NCBI GenBank assembly: GCA_020832655.1 | Contig: JAFIEF010000019.1 | Location: 1 to 52,482 of the forward strand | Direction of reading: 5' to 3' | DNA: 52,482 bases | Source of the DNA: Paracoccaceae bacterium | Lineage (GTDB): Bacteria > Pseudomonadota > Alphaproteobacteria > Rhodobacterales > Rhodobacteraceae | Part shown: positions 1 to 7,912 of the stretch, piece by piece | Layout of the letters: every line of letters starts with the position of its first letter | Numbering within the stretch: position 1 is the first letter of the stretch | The notes under the pieces: generated by a model | What the model was told of the DNA's origin: nothing | Seen by the model: the letters and a program-made list of their open reading frames with translations, nothing else | Databases searched by the model: none | Program-made: the position numbers and the translations under genes

Positions 1-90
1 GCGGCAATCCGACGCCTTGCGGGGATGTGCGGTTTTGACGCGGACGATCTGCGGCCTACCATCATCGCCACACAGCAAGACGAGGTTCCC

Positions 91-648
91 ATGGCAGAGA
101 TGACAGAAACCCCTTCGACCGCGCAGCGCGGTGGCGCGCGGCTGATGGATCGCACCGAATACCGCAACAAGCCCAAGCCCCTGACCGGGCTGGCTGCTGA
201 CAAGGTGATCGGGGCCGTGCGGAAGATGTCCGAAAAGCGTTACGGCTGTATCATCGTGGTCGATACCGAGGGCAAGATCGAAGGGATCGTCACGGAACGC
301 GACGTGATGAGCAAGATTGTCGGCGGCAAGATGGACCCCGAGACGACAACCCTGGGCGATATCATGACCCATGATCCGCGAGTCGCGCGCGAGGATGACC
401 TGATGCTGGACTGGCTGCGCATCATGTCCAATGAGCGGTTTCGCCGCCTGCCGGTGGTGGATGATGATGGCCGCCCAAAGGCGCTGTTCACGCAAGGGGA
501 TTTTGTCAGCTACACATGGCCCGATCTGGTCGAGCAGGCCAAGAACCTTGCCAAAGCAACTGTTGCCAGCAACTTCCCGTGGTTGCTGGTGGGCGGTGGC
601 ATCCTGATCTATGCGCTGGGCACGCTGGTTGTCATCGGTCTGAGCTGA
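91..648 (+). CDS. CBS-domain protein with C-terminal membrane anchor
   Basis: A 185-residue protein with two tandem CBS motifs (about residues 30-85 and 95-145; visible signatures GIVTERDVMSKI and RRLPVVDDDGRP), a fold that usually binds adenosyl nucleotides and senses energy state. The last 25 residues (FPWLLVGGGILIYALGTLVV) form one membrane helix, so the CBS pair is probably tethered to the inner membrane. I chose the ATG at 91 because a GAGG ribosome site sits 9 bases upstream and the reading frame before it shows no family sequence. It converges on sdhB with a 39-base GC-rich gap. What it regulates cannot be told from the sequence. Confidence 0.85.
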   Translation: MAEMTETPSTAQRGGARLMDRTEYRNKPKPLTGLAADKVIGAVRKMSEKRYGCIIVVDTEGKIEGIVTERDVMSKIVGGKMDPETTTLGDIMTHDPRVAREDDLMLDWLRIMSNERFRRLPVVDDDGRPKALFTQGDFVSYTWPDLVEQAKNLAKATVASNFPWLLVGGGILIYALGTLVVIGLS

Positions 649-687
649 GCCCGCGCCAGGCGCGCTGCGCCGGGCGCTGGCACCTGA

Positions 688-1467
688 TCAGAGGGTGCGC
701 TCGACCATCTGCTTCTTGATCTCGGCAATCGCCTTCGCGGGGTTCAGCCCCTTGGGGCAGGTCTGGGCGCAGTTCATGATGGTGTGGCAGCGATACAGCT
801 TGAACGGGTCATGCAGATCATCCAGCCGCTCGCCGGTTGCTTCATCGCGGCTGTCGATCAGCCAGCGATAGGCGTGCAGCAGCGCGGCCGGGCCAAGATA
901 GCGATCACCATTCCACCAATAGCTGGGGCAGGAGGTCGAGCAACAGGCGCACATCACGCATTCATAGAGGCCATCAAGCTTTTCGCGGTCTTCAATCGAT
1001 TGCCGCCATTCTTTCGCCGGCGTGTTCGACTTGGTTTCCAGCCAGGGCTTGATGCTGGCATGCTGGGCGTAGAAATGGCTCAGATCCGGCACCAGATCCT
1101 TGACCACCGGCATATGCGGCAGGGGGTAGATCTTCACATCGCCCTTCACCTCATCCATGCCGAAGATACAGGCCAGCCGGTTCTGCCCGTCGATATTCAT
1201 CGCGCAAGACCCGCAAATCCCTTCGCGGCAGGACCGGCGAAAGGTCAGGGTCGGGTCGATTTCGTTCTTGATCTTGATCAGCGCGTCCAGAACCATCGGC
1301 CCGCAACTGTCCATATCGACGAAATAGGTATCCACCCGCGGGTTTTCGCCATCATCGGGGTTCCAGCGATAGATCTGGAACTTGCGGACATTCCTGGCGC
1401 CGTCGGGTTTGGGCCAGGTCTTGCCGGTGCGCATCTGGCTGTTCTTGGGCAGGGAGAATTGGACCAT
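688..1467 (-). CDS. sdhB: succinate dehydrogenase iron-sulfur subunit
   Basis: Complex II subunit that passes electrons from the flavin of SdhA to ubiquinone; 259 residues, normal length. The N-terminal ferredoxin-like half has the [2Fe-2S] signature CREGICGSC. The C-terminal half has [12 protein letters not shown] and [17 protein letters not shown], which together bind the [4Fe-4S] and [3Fe-4S] clusters. It is the last gene of the leftward sdhC-D-A-lipoprotein-B operon, starting 10 bases after the small lipoprotein gene. Its GATGAGG ribosome site lies at the end of that gene, which suggests coupled translation. Confidence 0.98.
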   Translation of the reverse strand: MVQFSLPKNSQMRTGKTWPKPDGARNVRKFQIYRWNPDDGENPRVDTYFVDMDSCGPMVLDALIKIKNEIDPTLTFRRSCREGICGSCAMNIDGQNRLACIFGMDEVKGDVKIYPLPHMPVVKDLVPDLSHFYAQHASIKPWLETKSNTPAKEWRQSIEDREKLDGLYECVMCACCSTSCPSYWWNGDRYLGPAALLHAYRWLIDSRDEATGERLDDLHDPFKLYRCHTIMNCAQTCPKGLNPAKAIAEIKKQMVERTL

Positions 1468-1477
1468 GTTCGCTACC

Positions 1478-1792
1478 TCATCTCAGGAACGGGGCAAGCC
1501 CGTCTGTGGCTAGACATCTAATCGTTTCGGGGCGGGTGGCAATTTCTGCCACCAGCGCTGATGTTTCAGGGCTGAGTGCGGGCTGGGTCGCAGCCAGCGC
1601 CAGCCTGCGCAATTCGCCCGCGCTGGCATTGTCGATCACGCAATCGCTGGCCGGTTCCAGCGCCATGCCGGGAAAGCGTTCCGCCAATACCGGCCGCACC
1701 GCCTGCCGCGCCGCGTCGCGCGCGATCTGGTCCTGCATATCGGCGCAGGCCATCAGCGCCAGCGGCGCGCCAAATGTGACTGCGCGGATCAA
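1478..1792 (-). CDS. small putative lipoprotein inside the sdh operon
   Basis: A 104-residue protein of no recognised domain lies between sdhA and sdhB. The start is read as TTG at 1792-1790, overlapping the sdhA stop as TTGA; an AAGG ribosome site inside the end of sdhA lies about 10 bases upstream, and no better ATG exists until residue 14. The N-terminus (residues 1-15, ending LALMAC) resembles a short signal peptide with a lipobox, so it may be a periplasm-facing lipoprotein. Two further cysteines (CVID, RCLAT) could form a disulfide. Its place in the operon suggests a role with succinate dehydrogenase, assembly or otherwise, but that is inference only. Confidence 0.7.
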   Translation of the reverse strand: MIRAVTFGAPLALMACADMQDQIARDAARQAVRPVLAERFPGMALEPASDCVIDNASAGELRRLALAATQPALSPETSALVAEIATRPETIRCLATDGLAPFLR

Positions 1793-3594
1793 TAGACCCG
1801 CGCCTTGGGGGCGATCTTCTTCAGGTCGATCCCGCCCTCTTCGGCCTTTGTCAGCGGTTCCGTGACAACGGGGCGGTAATCCAGCGCGACCTTGCTGCCA
1901 TCGATCCGCGCCAGCGTGTGCTTGCGCCAGTTCTTGTCATCGCGGTCTGCATAATCTTCACGCGCATGCGCGCCACGGCTTTCCTTGCGGGCAAGCGCGC
2001 CATTGATGGTGGTCAGCGCGCAGGGCATCAGATTGTCCAGCTCCAGCGTTTCCATCAGATCCGAATTCCAGATCAGCGAGCGGTCGGTGACTTTCAGATC
2101 GCCCATCTTGGCCGCGACCTTGTCCATCTCTGCCACGCCTTCGGCCAGCACTTCTTCGGTGCGGAACACGGCAGCATTGGCCTGCATGGTTTTCTGCATT
2201 TCCAGCCGCAGATCGGCGGTCGGGATCGCGCCATCGAGATTGCGGAAGCGGTCAAAGCGCTCAACCGCCTTGTCCACACTGGCCTTGTTCAGCACCGGGT
2301 TGGGGGCTTTGGGGTCCACCACCTGGCCTGCGCGAATCGCCGCAGCACGGCCAAACACCACCAGATCGATCAGGCTGTTCGACCCCAGACGGTTCGCGCC
2401 ATGCACCGATGCGCAGGCCGCTTCGCCCACCGCCATCAGGCCAGGGGCCACGCGGGTCGGGTTCTCGGCATCGGCATTCAGAACCTCGCCCCAGTAATTG
2501 GTGGGGATGCCGCCCATATTGTAATGCACGGTCGGCAGAACCGGGATCGGTTCCTTGTTCACATCGACCCCGGCAAAGACCCGCGCGCTTTCCGAAATCC
2601 CCGGCAGGCGCAGTTTCAGTGTCTCGGGGGGCAGGTGGTTCAGATGCAGATGGATATGGTCGCTGGCAGGCCCCACCCCGCGCCCTTCGCGGATTTCTAT
2701 GGTCATGCAGCGCGAGACCACATCGCGGCTGGCCAGATCCTTGTAGGTGGGCGCATAGCGTTCCATGAAACGCTCGCCTTCGGAATTGGTCAGATAGCCG
2801 CCTTCGCCGCGCGCGCCTTCGGTAATCAGGCAGCCAGCGCCGTAAATCCCGGTCGGGTGGAACTGCACGAATTCCATATCCTGAAGCGGCAGCCCCGCCC
2901 GCGCGATCATGCCATTGCCATCGCCGGTGCAGGTATGTGCCGATGTGGCGCTGAAATAGGCCCGGCCATACCCACCCGTGGCCAGCACCACCATCTTGGC
3001 ATTGAACAGATGCAGCGTGCCATCATCGAGTTTCCATGCCAGCACGCCCTGACACACGCCATCTTCGGACATGATCAGGTCGGTGGCGAAATATTCGATA
3101 TAGAACTCGGCCTTTTGCTTGACCGACTGGCCATAAAGCGTGTGCAGCATGGCATGCCCGGTGCGGTCGGCAGCAGCACAGGTGCGCTGCACCGGCGGGC
3201 CTTCGCCGAATTCGGTGGTATGGCCGCCAAAGGGGCGCTGATAGATCTTGCCATCCTCGGTGCGCGAAAAGGGCACGCCGTAATGTTCCAGCTCATAGAC
3301 GGCTTTGGGGGCTTCGCGGGCCAGATATTCCATCGCATCCGTGTCGCCCAGCCAGTCGCTGCCCTTGACCGTGTCATACATATGCCACTGCCAATGGTCC
3401 GGCCCCATATTCGACAGCGATGCGGCAATGCCACCCTGCGCGGCCACAGTGTGGCTGCGGGTGGGGAAAACCTTGGTCACACAGGCCGTTTTCAGCCCCT
3501 GTTCGGCCATGCCCAGCGTGGCGCGCAACCCTGCGCCGCCCGCGCCCACCACGACCACGTCATAGCTGTGTTCTTCGATCTTGTATGCTGACAT
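1789..3594 (-). CDS. sdhA: succinate dehydrogenase flavoprotein subunit
   Basis: Catalytic subunit of complex II, oxidising succinate to fumarate with covalent FAD; 601 residues. The N-terminal Rossmann motif is [13 protein letters not shown], the covalent-FAD region is [14 protein letters not shown], and the substrate region includes [21 protein letters not shown]. The start is set at ATG 3594 ([12 protein letters not shown]) with GAGGAAAT just upstream. The open frame continues further 5' but that part overlaps sdhD and has no family match. The stop overlaps the TTG start of the small lipoprotein gene by four bases. Confidence 0.98.
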   Translation of the reverse strand: MSAYKIEEHSYDVVVVGAGGAGLRATLGMAEQGLKTACVTKVFPTRSHTVAAQGGIAASLSNMGPDHWQWHMYDTVKGSDWLGDTDAMEYLAREAPKAVYELEHYGVPFSRTEDGKIYQRPFGGHTTEFGEGPPVQRTCAAADRTGHAMLHTLYGQSVKQKAEFYIEYFATDLIMSEDGVCQGVLAWKLDDGTLHLFNAKMVVLATGGYGRAYFSATSAHTCTGDGNGMIARAGLPLQDMEFVQFHPTGIYGAGCLITEGARGEGGYLTNSEGERFMERYAPTYKDLASRDVVSRCMTIEIREGRGVGPASDHIHLHLNHLPPETLKLRLPGISESARVFAGVDVNKEPIPVLPTVHYNMGGIPTNYWGEVLNADAENPTRVAPGLMAVGEAACASVHGANRLGSNSLIDLVVFGRAAAIRAGQVVDPKAPNPVLNKASVDKAVERFDRFRNLDGAIPTADLRLEMQKTMQANAAVFRTEEVLAEGVAEMDKVAAKMGDLKVTDRSLIWNSDLMETLELDNLMPCALTTINGALARKESRGAHAREDYADRDDKNWRKHTLARIDGSKVALDYRPVVTEPLTKAEEGGIDLKKIAPKARVY

Positions 3595-3604
3595 CTGTAT
3601 TTCC

Positions 3605-3985
3605 TCAGGCGCTGAACAGGACAGTTGCGACCGAAAGCACCCCGGCCACCGCGAAAGCCCAGCACAGCAGGGTGTTGGCCAGCAGGGCGGCAGTGCGCGC
3701 GGCCTTGCCGGAGACATAATCCTCGATCACCACCTGCAAGCCCTGTTGCAGATGCGCGAAGGCCGCGATGATGAAAAGCACCGCGACCAGCGCGTGCCAC
3801 AGGTTGGAATAGGTCGCGACAAATGCCTCATACCCCCCGCCCAGCGTGCGCCCGAAGGGGAAGATGAACAGCAGTGTCAGCGGGATCAGCGCCACGGCGC
3901 TCACGCGCTGCGACCACCAGTGATGAATGCCTTCCCCGGCAGCGCCGTGACCATGAACGCGGGCGTAATCTGTCTTGTATCCCAT
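3605..3985 (-). CDS. sdhD: succinate dehydrogenase membrane anchor subunit D
   Basis: A 126-residue hydrophobic anchor of complex II with three predicted membrane helices (about residues 28-48, 60-82 and 100-124). The histidine in [16 protein letters not shown] is placed as the likely axial haem b ligand of the family. The ATG at 3985 has a strong AAGGAGG ribosome site that overlaps the sdhC stop codon. It sits 13 bases after sdhC and 10 bases before the sdhA start, inside one leftward operon. The early [14 protein letters not shown] stretch is the quinone-side N-terminus typical of the alphaproteobacterial subunit. Confidence 0.95.
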   Translation of the reverse strand: MGYKTDYARVHGHGAAGEGIHHWWSQRVSAVALIPLTLLFIFPFGRTLGGGYEAFVATYSNLWHALVAVLFIIAAFAHLQQGLQVVIEDYVSGKAARTAALLANTLLCWAFAVAGVLSVATVLFSA

Positions 3986-3998
3986 GAGCCTGGCCTCC

Positions 3999-4382
3999 TT
4001 ATACGATGATGATGGTCAGAAGCGTCAGCACCACAGTGCCCGCAAACACGACATAGCTGGTCTTTTCAACCGTCCCGACATCCATCATCCGGCCGGTATC
4101 CCAGATCAGGTGACGGATCGAGTTGAGCATGTGATACCACAGCGCCGCAAGCGACCCGATCAGGATCAGATGCCCCAGGATCGAGGTCAGCAGACCATCG
4201 ACAAATTCGAAATACCCCGCGCCGAATGCCCCTGCGGCAAACCACCAGATGATCAACATCGCGGCCAGTGTCATGCCGACGCCTGTGATGCGGTTCAGGA
4301 TAGAGGTGATTGCCGCCATTGGCAGGCGATAGATTTGCAGATGGGGGGAAAGCGGGCGGTTGCCTCTGTTGACGTCAGCCAT
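3999..4382 (-). CDS. sdhC: succinate dehydrogenase cytochrome b556 subunit
   Basis: First gene of the leftward sdh operon; 127-residue membrane anchor that holds haem b and part of the quinone site. The family signature RPLSPHLQIYRLPM is followed by SILNRITGVGMT, then three membrane helices, with the haem-ligand motif YHMLNSIRHLIWD. I chose ATG 4382 (MADVNRGNRPL), which has GAAGGAAG upstream; an earlier in-frame start at 4433 adds a sequence without family character. Upstream lie a possible promoter (4442-4469) and three phased palindromes (4538-4590). Confidence 0.96.
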   Translation of the reverse strand: MADVNRGNRPLSPHLQIYRLPMAAITSILNRITGVGMTLAAMLIIWWFAAGAFGAGYFEFVDGLLTSILGHLILIGSLAALWYHMLNSIRHLIWDTGRMMDVGTVEKTSYVVFAGTVVLTLLTIIIV

Positions 4383-4441
4383 CGGGTGCTTCCTTCTTTG
4401 GGTGGCGCGACTGCGGACAGGCCGCGCTGACATGACAGAAT

Positions 4442-4469
4442 TGCATAGCGTTTTTTATGCATTTGTCAC
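4442..4469 (-). promoter_or_regulatory. possible sdhC promoter within an inverted repeat
   Basis: On the minus strand GTGACA (4469-4464) is followed after 16 bases by TATGCA (4447-4442), about 60 bases before the sdhC start. TGCATA (4442-4447) and TATGCA (4456-4461) also form an inverted repeat around an A/T-rich centre. The -10 match is weak, so this is a candidate only. Confidence 0.3.
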
Positions 4470-4537
4470 GGGGGGGATGATGCCCGCGCGCCAAAAAATG
4501 CTGCGTTTGCGATAAAATTCGAGGCGCCATCCTTGTT

Positions 4538-4590
4538 CGTGATCACGATCTGGCATAACGTGATCACGAGTAATGGGGTTTGTGATCACG
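4538..4590. promoter_or_regulatory. three phased CGTGATCACG palindromes upstream of sdh
   Basis: CGTGATCACG occurs at 4538-4547 and 4559-4568, and TGTGATCACG at 4581-4590. The centres are 21 and 22 bases apart, two helical turns, so a dimeric regulator would bind all three on one DNA face. They lie 156-208 bases upstream of sdhC and just downstream of the mch stop, so the likely target is the sdh operon. I do not recognise the regulator; a GntR-type or similar small dimeric factor is possible. Confidence 0.65.
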
Positions 4591-4625
4591 CAACACCGCG
4601 CACCGCGCCGACTCAGACATGTCAC

Positions 4626-5654
4626 CTAGCGCGGCACCAAGGCCCAGTAATCCAGATCCAGCAGGATATCAGGGTGGTACTTGCCATCGGGCTGGCGCAG
4701 GATCTGCTCCTGCCCCTTGCTGGCCACCAGCCGCAACCGCAGCGCACCGACCCCCGGCGCTGCTGTCTCGGCGCGTTCCAGCACCTCGGACCAGGCCCGC
4801 ACCGTATCGCCCGCAAAGCAGGGATTGGCATGCGCGCCGCCATTGATCGCCACGATCATCTGCGCATTGGCCAGCCCGTTGAACGACAGCGCGCGCGCCA
4901 GGCTGATGACATGCCCGCCATAGATCAGCCGGCGCCCATCGGGGCGGAAGGTGGCGTCGAAATGCACCTTGGCGGTGTTCTGCCACAACCGCGTGGCCTG
5001 CATATGCTCGGCCTCCTCGATGGTGACACCATCGACATGGTCGATCACCTCGCCGGGGGTGTAATCACCCCAGCGATGCGGCTCTGCGGCCTGCACGAAA
5101 TCATAGTGGCTGAAATCCAGCCCCGCCGGGATCACCAGATCCTGCGCCGCTACGGCCCCGGCCAGATCCGGCACCACGGTTTCGGGGGCGGGCGCTTCCG
5201 GGTGGCGCTTGCGCACCATCACCCAGCGGACATAGTCCAGCACCATCTCGCCGCGCTGGTTGGTGCCGCGGGTGCGCACCCAGACCACGCCGGTCTTGCC
5301 GTTCGAGTTCTGCTTCAGCCCGATCACTTCGGATTGGCTGCGCAGCGTGTCGCCGGGATAGACCGGGGCATGAAACCGCCCCTCGGCATAGCCCAGATTG
5401 GCAACCGCATTCAGGCTGATATCGGGCACGCTTTTGCCAAAGACGATATGAAAGGCGATCAGATCATCGACCGGGCTTTGCGCCAGCCCGCAGCCGCGTG
5501 CAAATTCGTCAGAGGAATAAAGCGCGCCGCGCGCGGGATAAAGCGCATGATAAAGCGCGCGTTCTCCCCCCGACACAGTGCGCGGCACAGCATGCTCGAT
5601 CACCTGCCCGATATGGTAATCCTCGAAAAACCGCCCTGGATTGGTCTTGCTCAT
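4626..5654 (-). CDS. mch: mesaconyl-CoA hydratase (MaoC family)
   Basis: Hydrates mesaconyl-C1-CoA to beta-methylmalyl-CoA in the ethylmalonyl-CoA pathway of acetate assimilation. The 342-residue length suits the double-hotdog MaoC-type enzymes. The N-terminal half (GRFFEDYHIGQVIEHAVPRT, then YPGDTLRSQSEVIGLK) and the C-terminal half (MVVAINGGAHANPCF region, AGDTVRAWSEVL) each carry hotdog features. ATG 5654 (MSKTNPGRFF) is chosen because AGAGG lies upstream; ATG 5678 is an alternative. mch lies downstream of mcl2, nnrU and DUF1737 on the same strand and just upstream of sdh, which consumes the succinate this pathway makes. Identification rests on family features plus this context. Confidence 0.85.
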   Translation of the reverse strand: MSKTNPGRFFEDYHIGQVIEHAVPRTVSGGERALYHALYPARGALYSSDEFARGCGLAQSPVDDLIAFHIVFGKSVPDISLNAVANLGYAEGRFHAPVYPGDTLRSQSEVIGLKQNSNGKTGVVWVRTRGTNQRGEMVLDYVRWVMVRKRHPEAPAPETVVPDLAGAVAAQDLVIPAGLDFSHYDFVQAAEPHRWGDYTPGEVIDHVDGVTIEEAEHMQATRLWQNTAKVHFDATFRPDGRRLIYGGHVISLARALSFNGLANAQMIVAINGGAHANPCFAGDTVRAWSEVLERAETAAPGVGALRLRLVASKGQEQILRQPDGKYHPDILLDLDYWALVPR

Positions 5655-5663
5655 TCTCGGCCT

Positions 5664-5730
5664 CTTCATCTTGCCCAAAAATACTCGCGGGGGGCCGGCC
5701 CGTCAGGGCCGGTGGGGGCGGCAGCCCCCC
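5664..5730. repeat. Rhodobacterales intergenic element copy 1 with GC hairpin
   Basis: CTTCATCTTGCCCAAAAATACTC (5664-5686) is followed by a G-run and two GC hairpins, the second being GGGGGC (5714-5719) paired with GCCCCC (5724-5729). It lies between the DUF1737 stop and the mch start, and overlaps the mch ribosome-site region. Copies 2 and 3 are at 23167 and 27610. Confidence 0.7.
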
Positions 5731-5734
5731 GAAC

Positions 5735-5938
5735 CTATAGCTTTCCGAGCTTCAGCTCGGGCGAATAGGAAACATCCACGTCCTTGATCACGGCCTGCGC
5801 GCAGCGCATCTGCCCGCTTGCCGGGTCATGGGCATAGGCAGGCGTGCCATAAAGCTCCCAGCCATTGGCCAGCGCTTCGGTGACCTTGTGGCAAAAGGCG
5901 GATGTGTCCTCTGCGGTCAGCAAACGGTAGGCTTTCAT
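5735..5938 (-). CDS. DUF1737 family small protein
   Basis: A 67-residue soluble protein beginning MKAYRLLTAEDTSAFCHKV and including LANGWELYGTPAY, the core of the DUF1737 family, whose function is unknown. The start is set at ATG 5938, one base after the nnrU stop, so translation is probably coupled; an earlier in-frame extension overlaps nnrU and has no family match. It stands between nnrU and mch in a leftward block. The C-terminus carries QAVIKDVDVSYSPEL. No function can be assigned. Confidence 0.8.
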   Translation of the reverse strand: MKAYRLLTAEDTSAFCHKVTEALANGWELYGTPAYAHDPASGQMRCAQAVIKDVDVSYSPELKLGKL

Positions 5939-5939
5939 C

Positions 5940-6497
5940 TCATCCTCCGAACGGCCAGGGGCCAAGCCAGCCATGAATATGGCCCACCACCAGCATCGCA
6001 AACAGCGCGCCAACCGCCGCCGCGCCTTCCTTCCAGATCGGCGCTTCGGGCGGGCGGGTCCAGTCGCGGCTGGCGCGGTTGATCATGATCACCGCAATCA
6101 CCGCCCAGGCCAGCAGCCCGCCAAACAGGATCACCCCCTGCAGCGTACCCACCACCAGCAGATGCCCCAGCGCCCAGGCCTTGAAACCCGAAAGCTGCGG
6201 GTGGCGAATGCGCCGGTGCAGATTGGTTTTCAGCCCCGACACCGCAAACAGATAGAAGCCGATCAGCACCAGCAAATTGTTCAGATGTACCATCCAGCCC
6301 GGCGCAACCCAAAGCCAGACCGGCTCGGCCATGCGATAGCCGATGACCATCAGCAGGATCGCGGCCAGAAGCGCCAGCGCGATCCTGCCCTTGCCTGCCT
6401 CCTCGCCCAGTGCCGCGCGGCGCGCGGGGGCAAGCCGTTTGAACAGATGCGCGCCCGCCCAGAGCGCGACCCCGAGGATCAGAAGAATGGTTCCCAT
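5940..6497 (-). CDS. nnrU: NnrU family membrane protein
   Basis: A 185-residue integral membrane protein with about five or six helices, starting GTILLILGVALWAGAHLFKR. It carries conserved NnrU features, including HLNNLLVLIGFYLFAVSG and the RHPQLSGFKAWALGHLL loop. The family was named from a nitrite/nitric-oxide metabolism locus in Rhodobacter and is related to isoprenoid-quinone and methyltransferase-like NnrU/ICMT membrane proteins; its biochemical role is not settled. It begins 6 bases after the mcl2 stop and is followed after one base by DUF1737, so the genes probably share a transcript. No denitrification genes are in the window. Confidence 0.82.
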   Translation of the reverse strand: MGTILLILGVALWAGAHLFKRLAPARRAALGEEAGKGRIALALLAAILLMVIGYRMAEPVWLWVAPGWMVHLNNLLVLIGFYLFAVSGLKTNLHRRIRHPQLSGFKAWALGHLLVVGTLQGVILFGGLLAWAVIAVIMINRASRDWTRPPEAPIWKEGAAAVGALFAMLVVGHIHGWLGPWPFGG

Positions 6498-6503
6498 GTG
6501 ACA

Positions 6504-7370
6504 CTACCCCATGCGTTCGGCGATGGCCGCGGCCTTCGCCAGAATTTGCTGTGCCGTCACAATATGCAGATTCTCGACGATCTTGCCATCCACCACCGCA
6601 ACACCTTCGCCGCGCGCCTGTGCCGCGTCAAAGGCCGCGATCTGGCGGCGGGCAAGATCGATTTCGGCCTCTGACGGGGCAAAGACCTGATTGGCGATCT
6701 CAAGCTGTGCCGGGTGGATCAGGGTCTTGCCGTCAAAGCCCATATCGCGGCCCTGCGCGCATTCCGCGCGCAACCCGTCCTCATCCTTGAAGGCGTTATA
6801 GACCCCGTCCACCGCCACGATCCCGGCCGCCTTGGCCGCGATCAGCGGCAGTTGCAGCGCGGTCATCAGCGGCAGGCGGTCGGCGCGGAACCGGCAGCCC
6901 ATATCCTTGGCCAGATCATTCGTGCCCATGACAAACCCCGCCATGCGCGGGGCGCGCGCGATGGCAGGGGCATTAAGTACCCCCAGCGGTGATTCCATCA
7001 TCGCCCAGATGCGGGTCTCGGCGGTCTCGGGCCGTGCATCAAGCAGGCGCGCCAGTTCCTCGATATGGGCGGCTTCATCGACCTTGGGCAGCAAAATGGC
7101 TTCGGGGCGGGCGCGCGCGATCACCTCCAGATCATCGCGCCCCCATTGGCTTGACAGCGCATTGATGCGCACCAGCCGCGCGCGGGCACCATAATCCAAT
7201 GCCTGAAGTTTTTCAGCCAAAAGGTTGCGTGCATTGTCTTTTTCATCAATTGCAACCGCGTCTTCCAGGTCAAAAATGATGGCATCTGCCGCAAGCCCCG
7301 TGGCTTTTTCCAGCGCGCGCTCTTTGGAGCCGGGAATATACAGAACCGAGCGGAAGGGGCGCGTGTCCAT
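6504..7370 (-). CDS. mcl2: (3S)-malyl-CoA thioesterase, HpcH/HpaI aldolase family
   Basis: A 288-residue TIM-barrel protein of the citrate lyase beta-like family. Mcl2 hydrolyses malyl-CoA to malate and CoA, the final step that completes the ethylmalonyl-CoA and glyoxylate-condensing route. Motifs are RSVLYIPGSKERALEKA, IIFDLEDAV (metal region), KVDEAAHIEELARLL, MMESPLGVLNAP and GFDGKTLIHPAQLE. Mcl1-type malyl-CoA lyases are longer (about 318 residues), and the company of mch supports the thioesterase call. ATG 7370 has GAGGAGAG upstream. A lyase role cannot be excluded from sequence alone. Confidence 0.8.
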   Translation of the reverse strand: MDTRPFRSVLYIPGSKERALEKATGLAADAIIFDLEDAVAIDEKDNARNLLAEKLQALDYGARARLVRINALSSQWGRDDLEVIARARPEAILLPKVDEAAHIEELARLLDARPETAETRIWAMMESPLGVLNAPAIARAPRMAGFVMGTNDLAKDMGCRFRADRLPLMTALQLPLIAAKAAGIVAVDGVYNAFKDEDGLRAECAQGRDMGFDGKTLIHPAQLEIANQVFAPSEAEIDLARRQIAAFDAAQARGEGVAVVDGKIVENLHIVTAQQILAKAAAIAERMG

Positions 7371-7390
7371 GAGTCTCTCCTCGTAACAAA

Positions 7391-7402
7391 GTTGCGCGCA
7401 AC
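7391..7402. promoter_or_regulatory. 12-bp palindrome GTTGCGCGCAAC upstream of mcl2
   Basis: A perfect palindrome sits 21 bases upstream of the mcl2 start, in the divergent gap with the secreted-protein gene at 7533. Its position fits an operator near the mcl2 ribosome site. GCGCAACA recurs in the mcd upstream region at 42558. The regulator is unknown. Confidence 0.4.
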
Positions 7403-7532
7403 ACAGCAGTTCCGGTCACAAATGGCAAGGGGATTTTGCTGCATCGCGGCATCCGGCGCGCGCTGCCTTTACCGGAATTTGGGCGCGGCCTGCCAGTCTT
7501 GTGGGCTGACACCGGCTGCGAAAGGATTTCTT

Positions 7533-7835
7533 ATGCGCTTGTTGATTATGCTCAAATGCCTTGTGCTCGCGCTTTCTGCCCAGCCCGCAATTGCGCAATC
7601 CCCGCCTTGCGCGCCGCGCGCGCAGATGCTGGAAAGCCTGTCGGTTGCGGGGCAGTCGCGTCACGCATTCGGGCTGGCGGGGCGCGCTGTGGTGGAGCTG
7701 TTTGTGGCCCCCGATGACGCTGCGCGCTGGGCCGTGAGCGTGACATGGCCCGACGGGCGCATGTGCCTGCTGGCACGGGGGATCGGCTTTCAGGCGAAGC
7801 CGGGCCTGTGTCCGGCGCAAGGCGTGCCGCTGTGA
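7533..7835 (+). CDS. small secreted protein of unknown function
   Basis: A 100-residue protein with a clear signal peptide (MRLLIMLKCLVLALSAQPAIAQ), probably cleaved near residue 22. The mature part has four cysteines (PPCAPR, GRMCLLAR, PGLCPAQ and one in the signal), so a periplasmic disulfide is possible. ATG 7533 follows AAAGGA by about 7 bases; the frame stays open to 7392 but that part looks non-coding. It is divergent from mcl2, and its stop lies 77 bases before the RpiR gene. I do not recognise a family. Confidence 0.7.
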   Translation: MRLLIMLKCLVLALSAQPAIAQSPPCAPRAQMLESLSVAGQSRHAFGLAGRAVVELFVAPDDAARWAVSVTWPDGRMCLLARGIGFQAKPGLCPAQGVPL

Positions 7836-7844
7836 CCTGCATGA

Positions 7845-7875
7845 ATGAAACATAATAATCATATGATGAAACATA
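7845..7875. promoter_or_regulatory. two ATGAAACATA direct repeats, probable RpiR operator
   Basis: ATGAAACATA occurs at 7845-7854 and 7866-7875, exactly 21 bases apart, within an A/T-rich stretch that also contains CATATG palindromes. It ends 38 bases before the start of the RpiR-type regulator. This position fits an autoregulated operon. Confidence 0.55.
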
Positions 7876-7912
7876 TGTTGCATTGGCCCATGCGCCCTGC
7901 TATGCAACGCGC

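Noticed and set aside
1918-3591. A 557-residue plus-strand frame opposite sdhA
   Set aside because: sdhA on the other strand has full flavoprotein motifs; the antisense translation has no recognisable fold.
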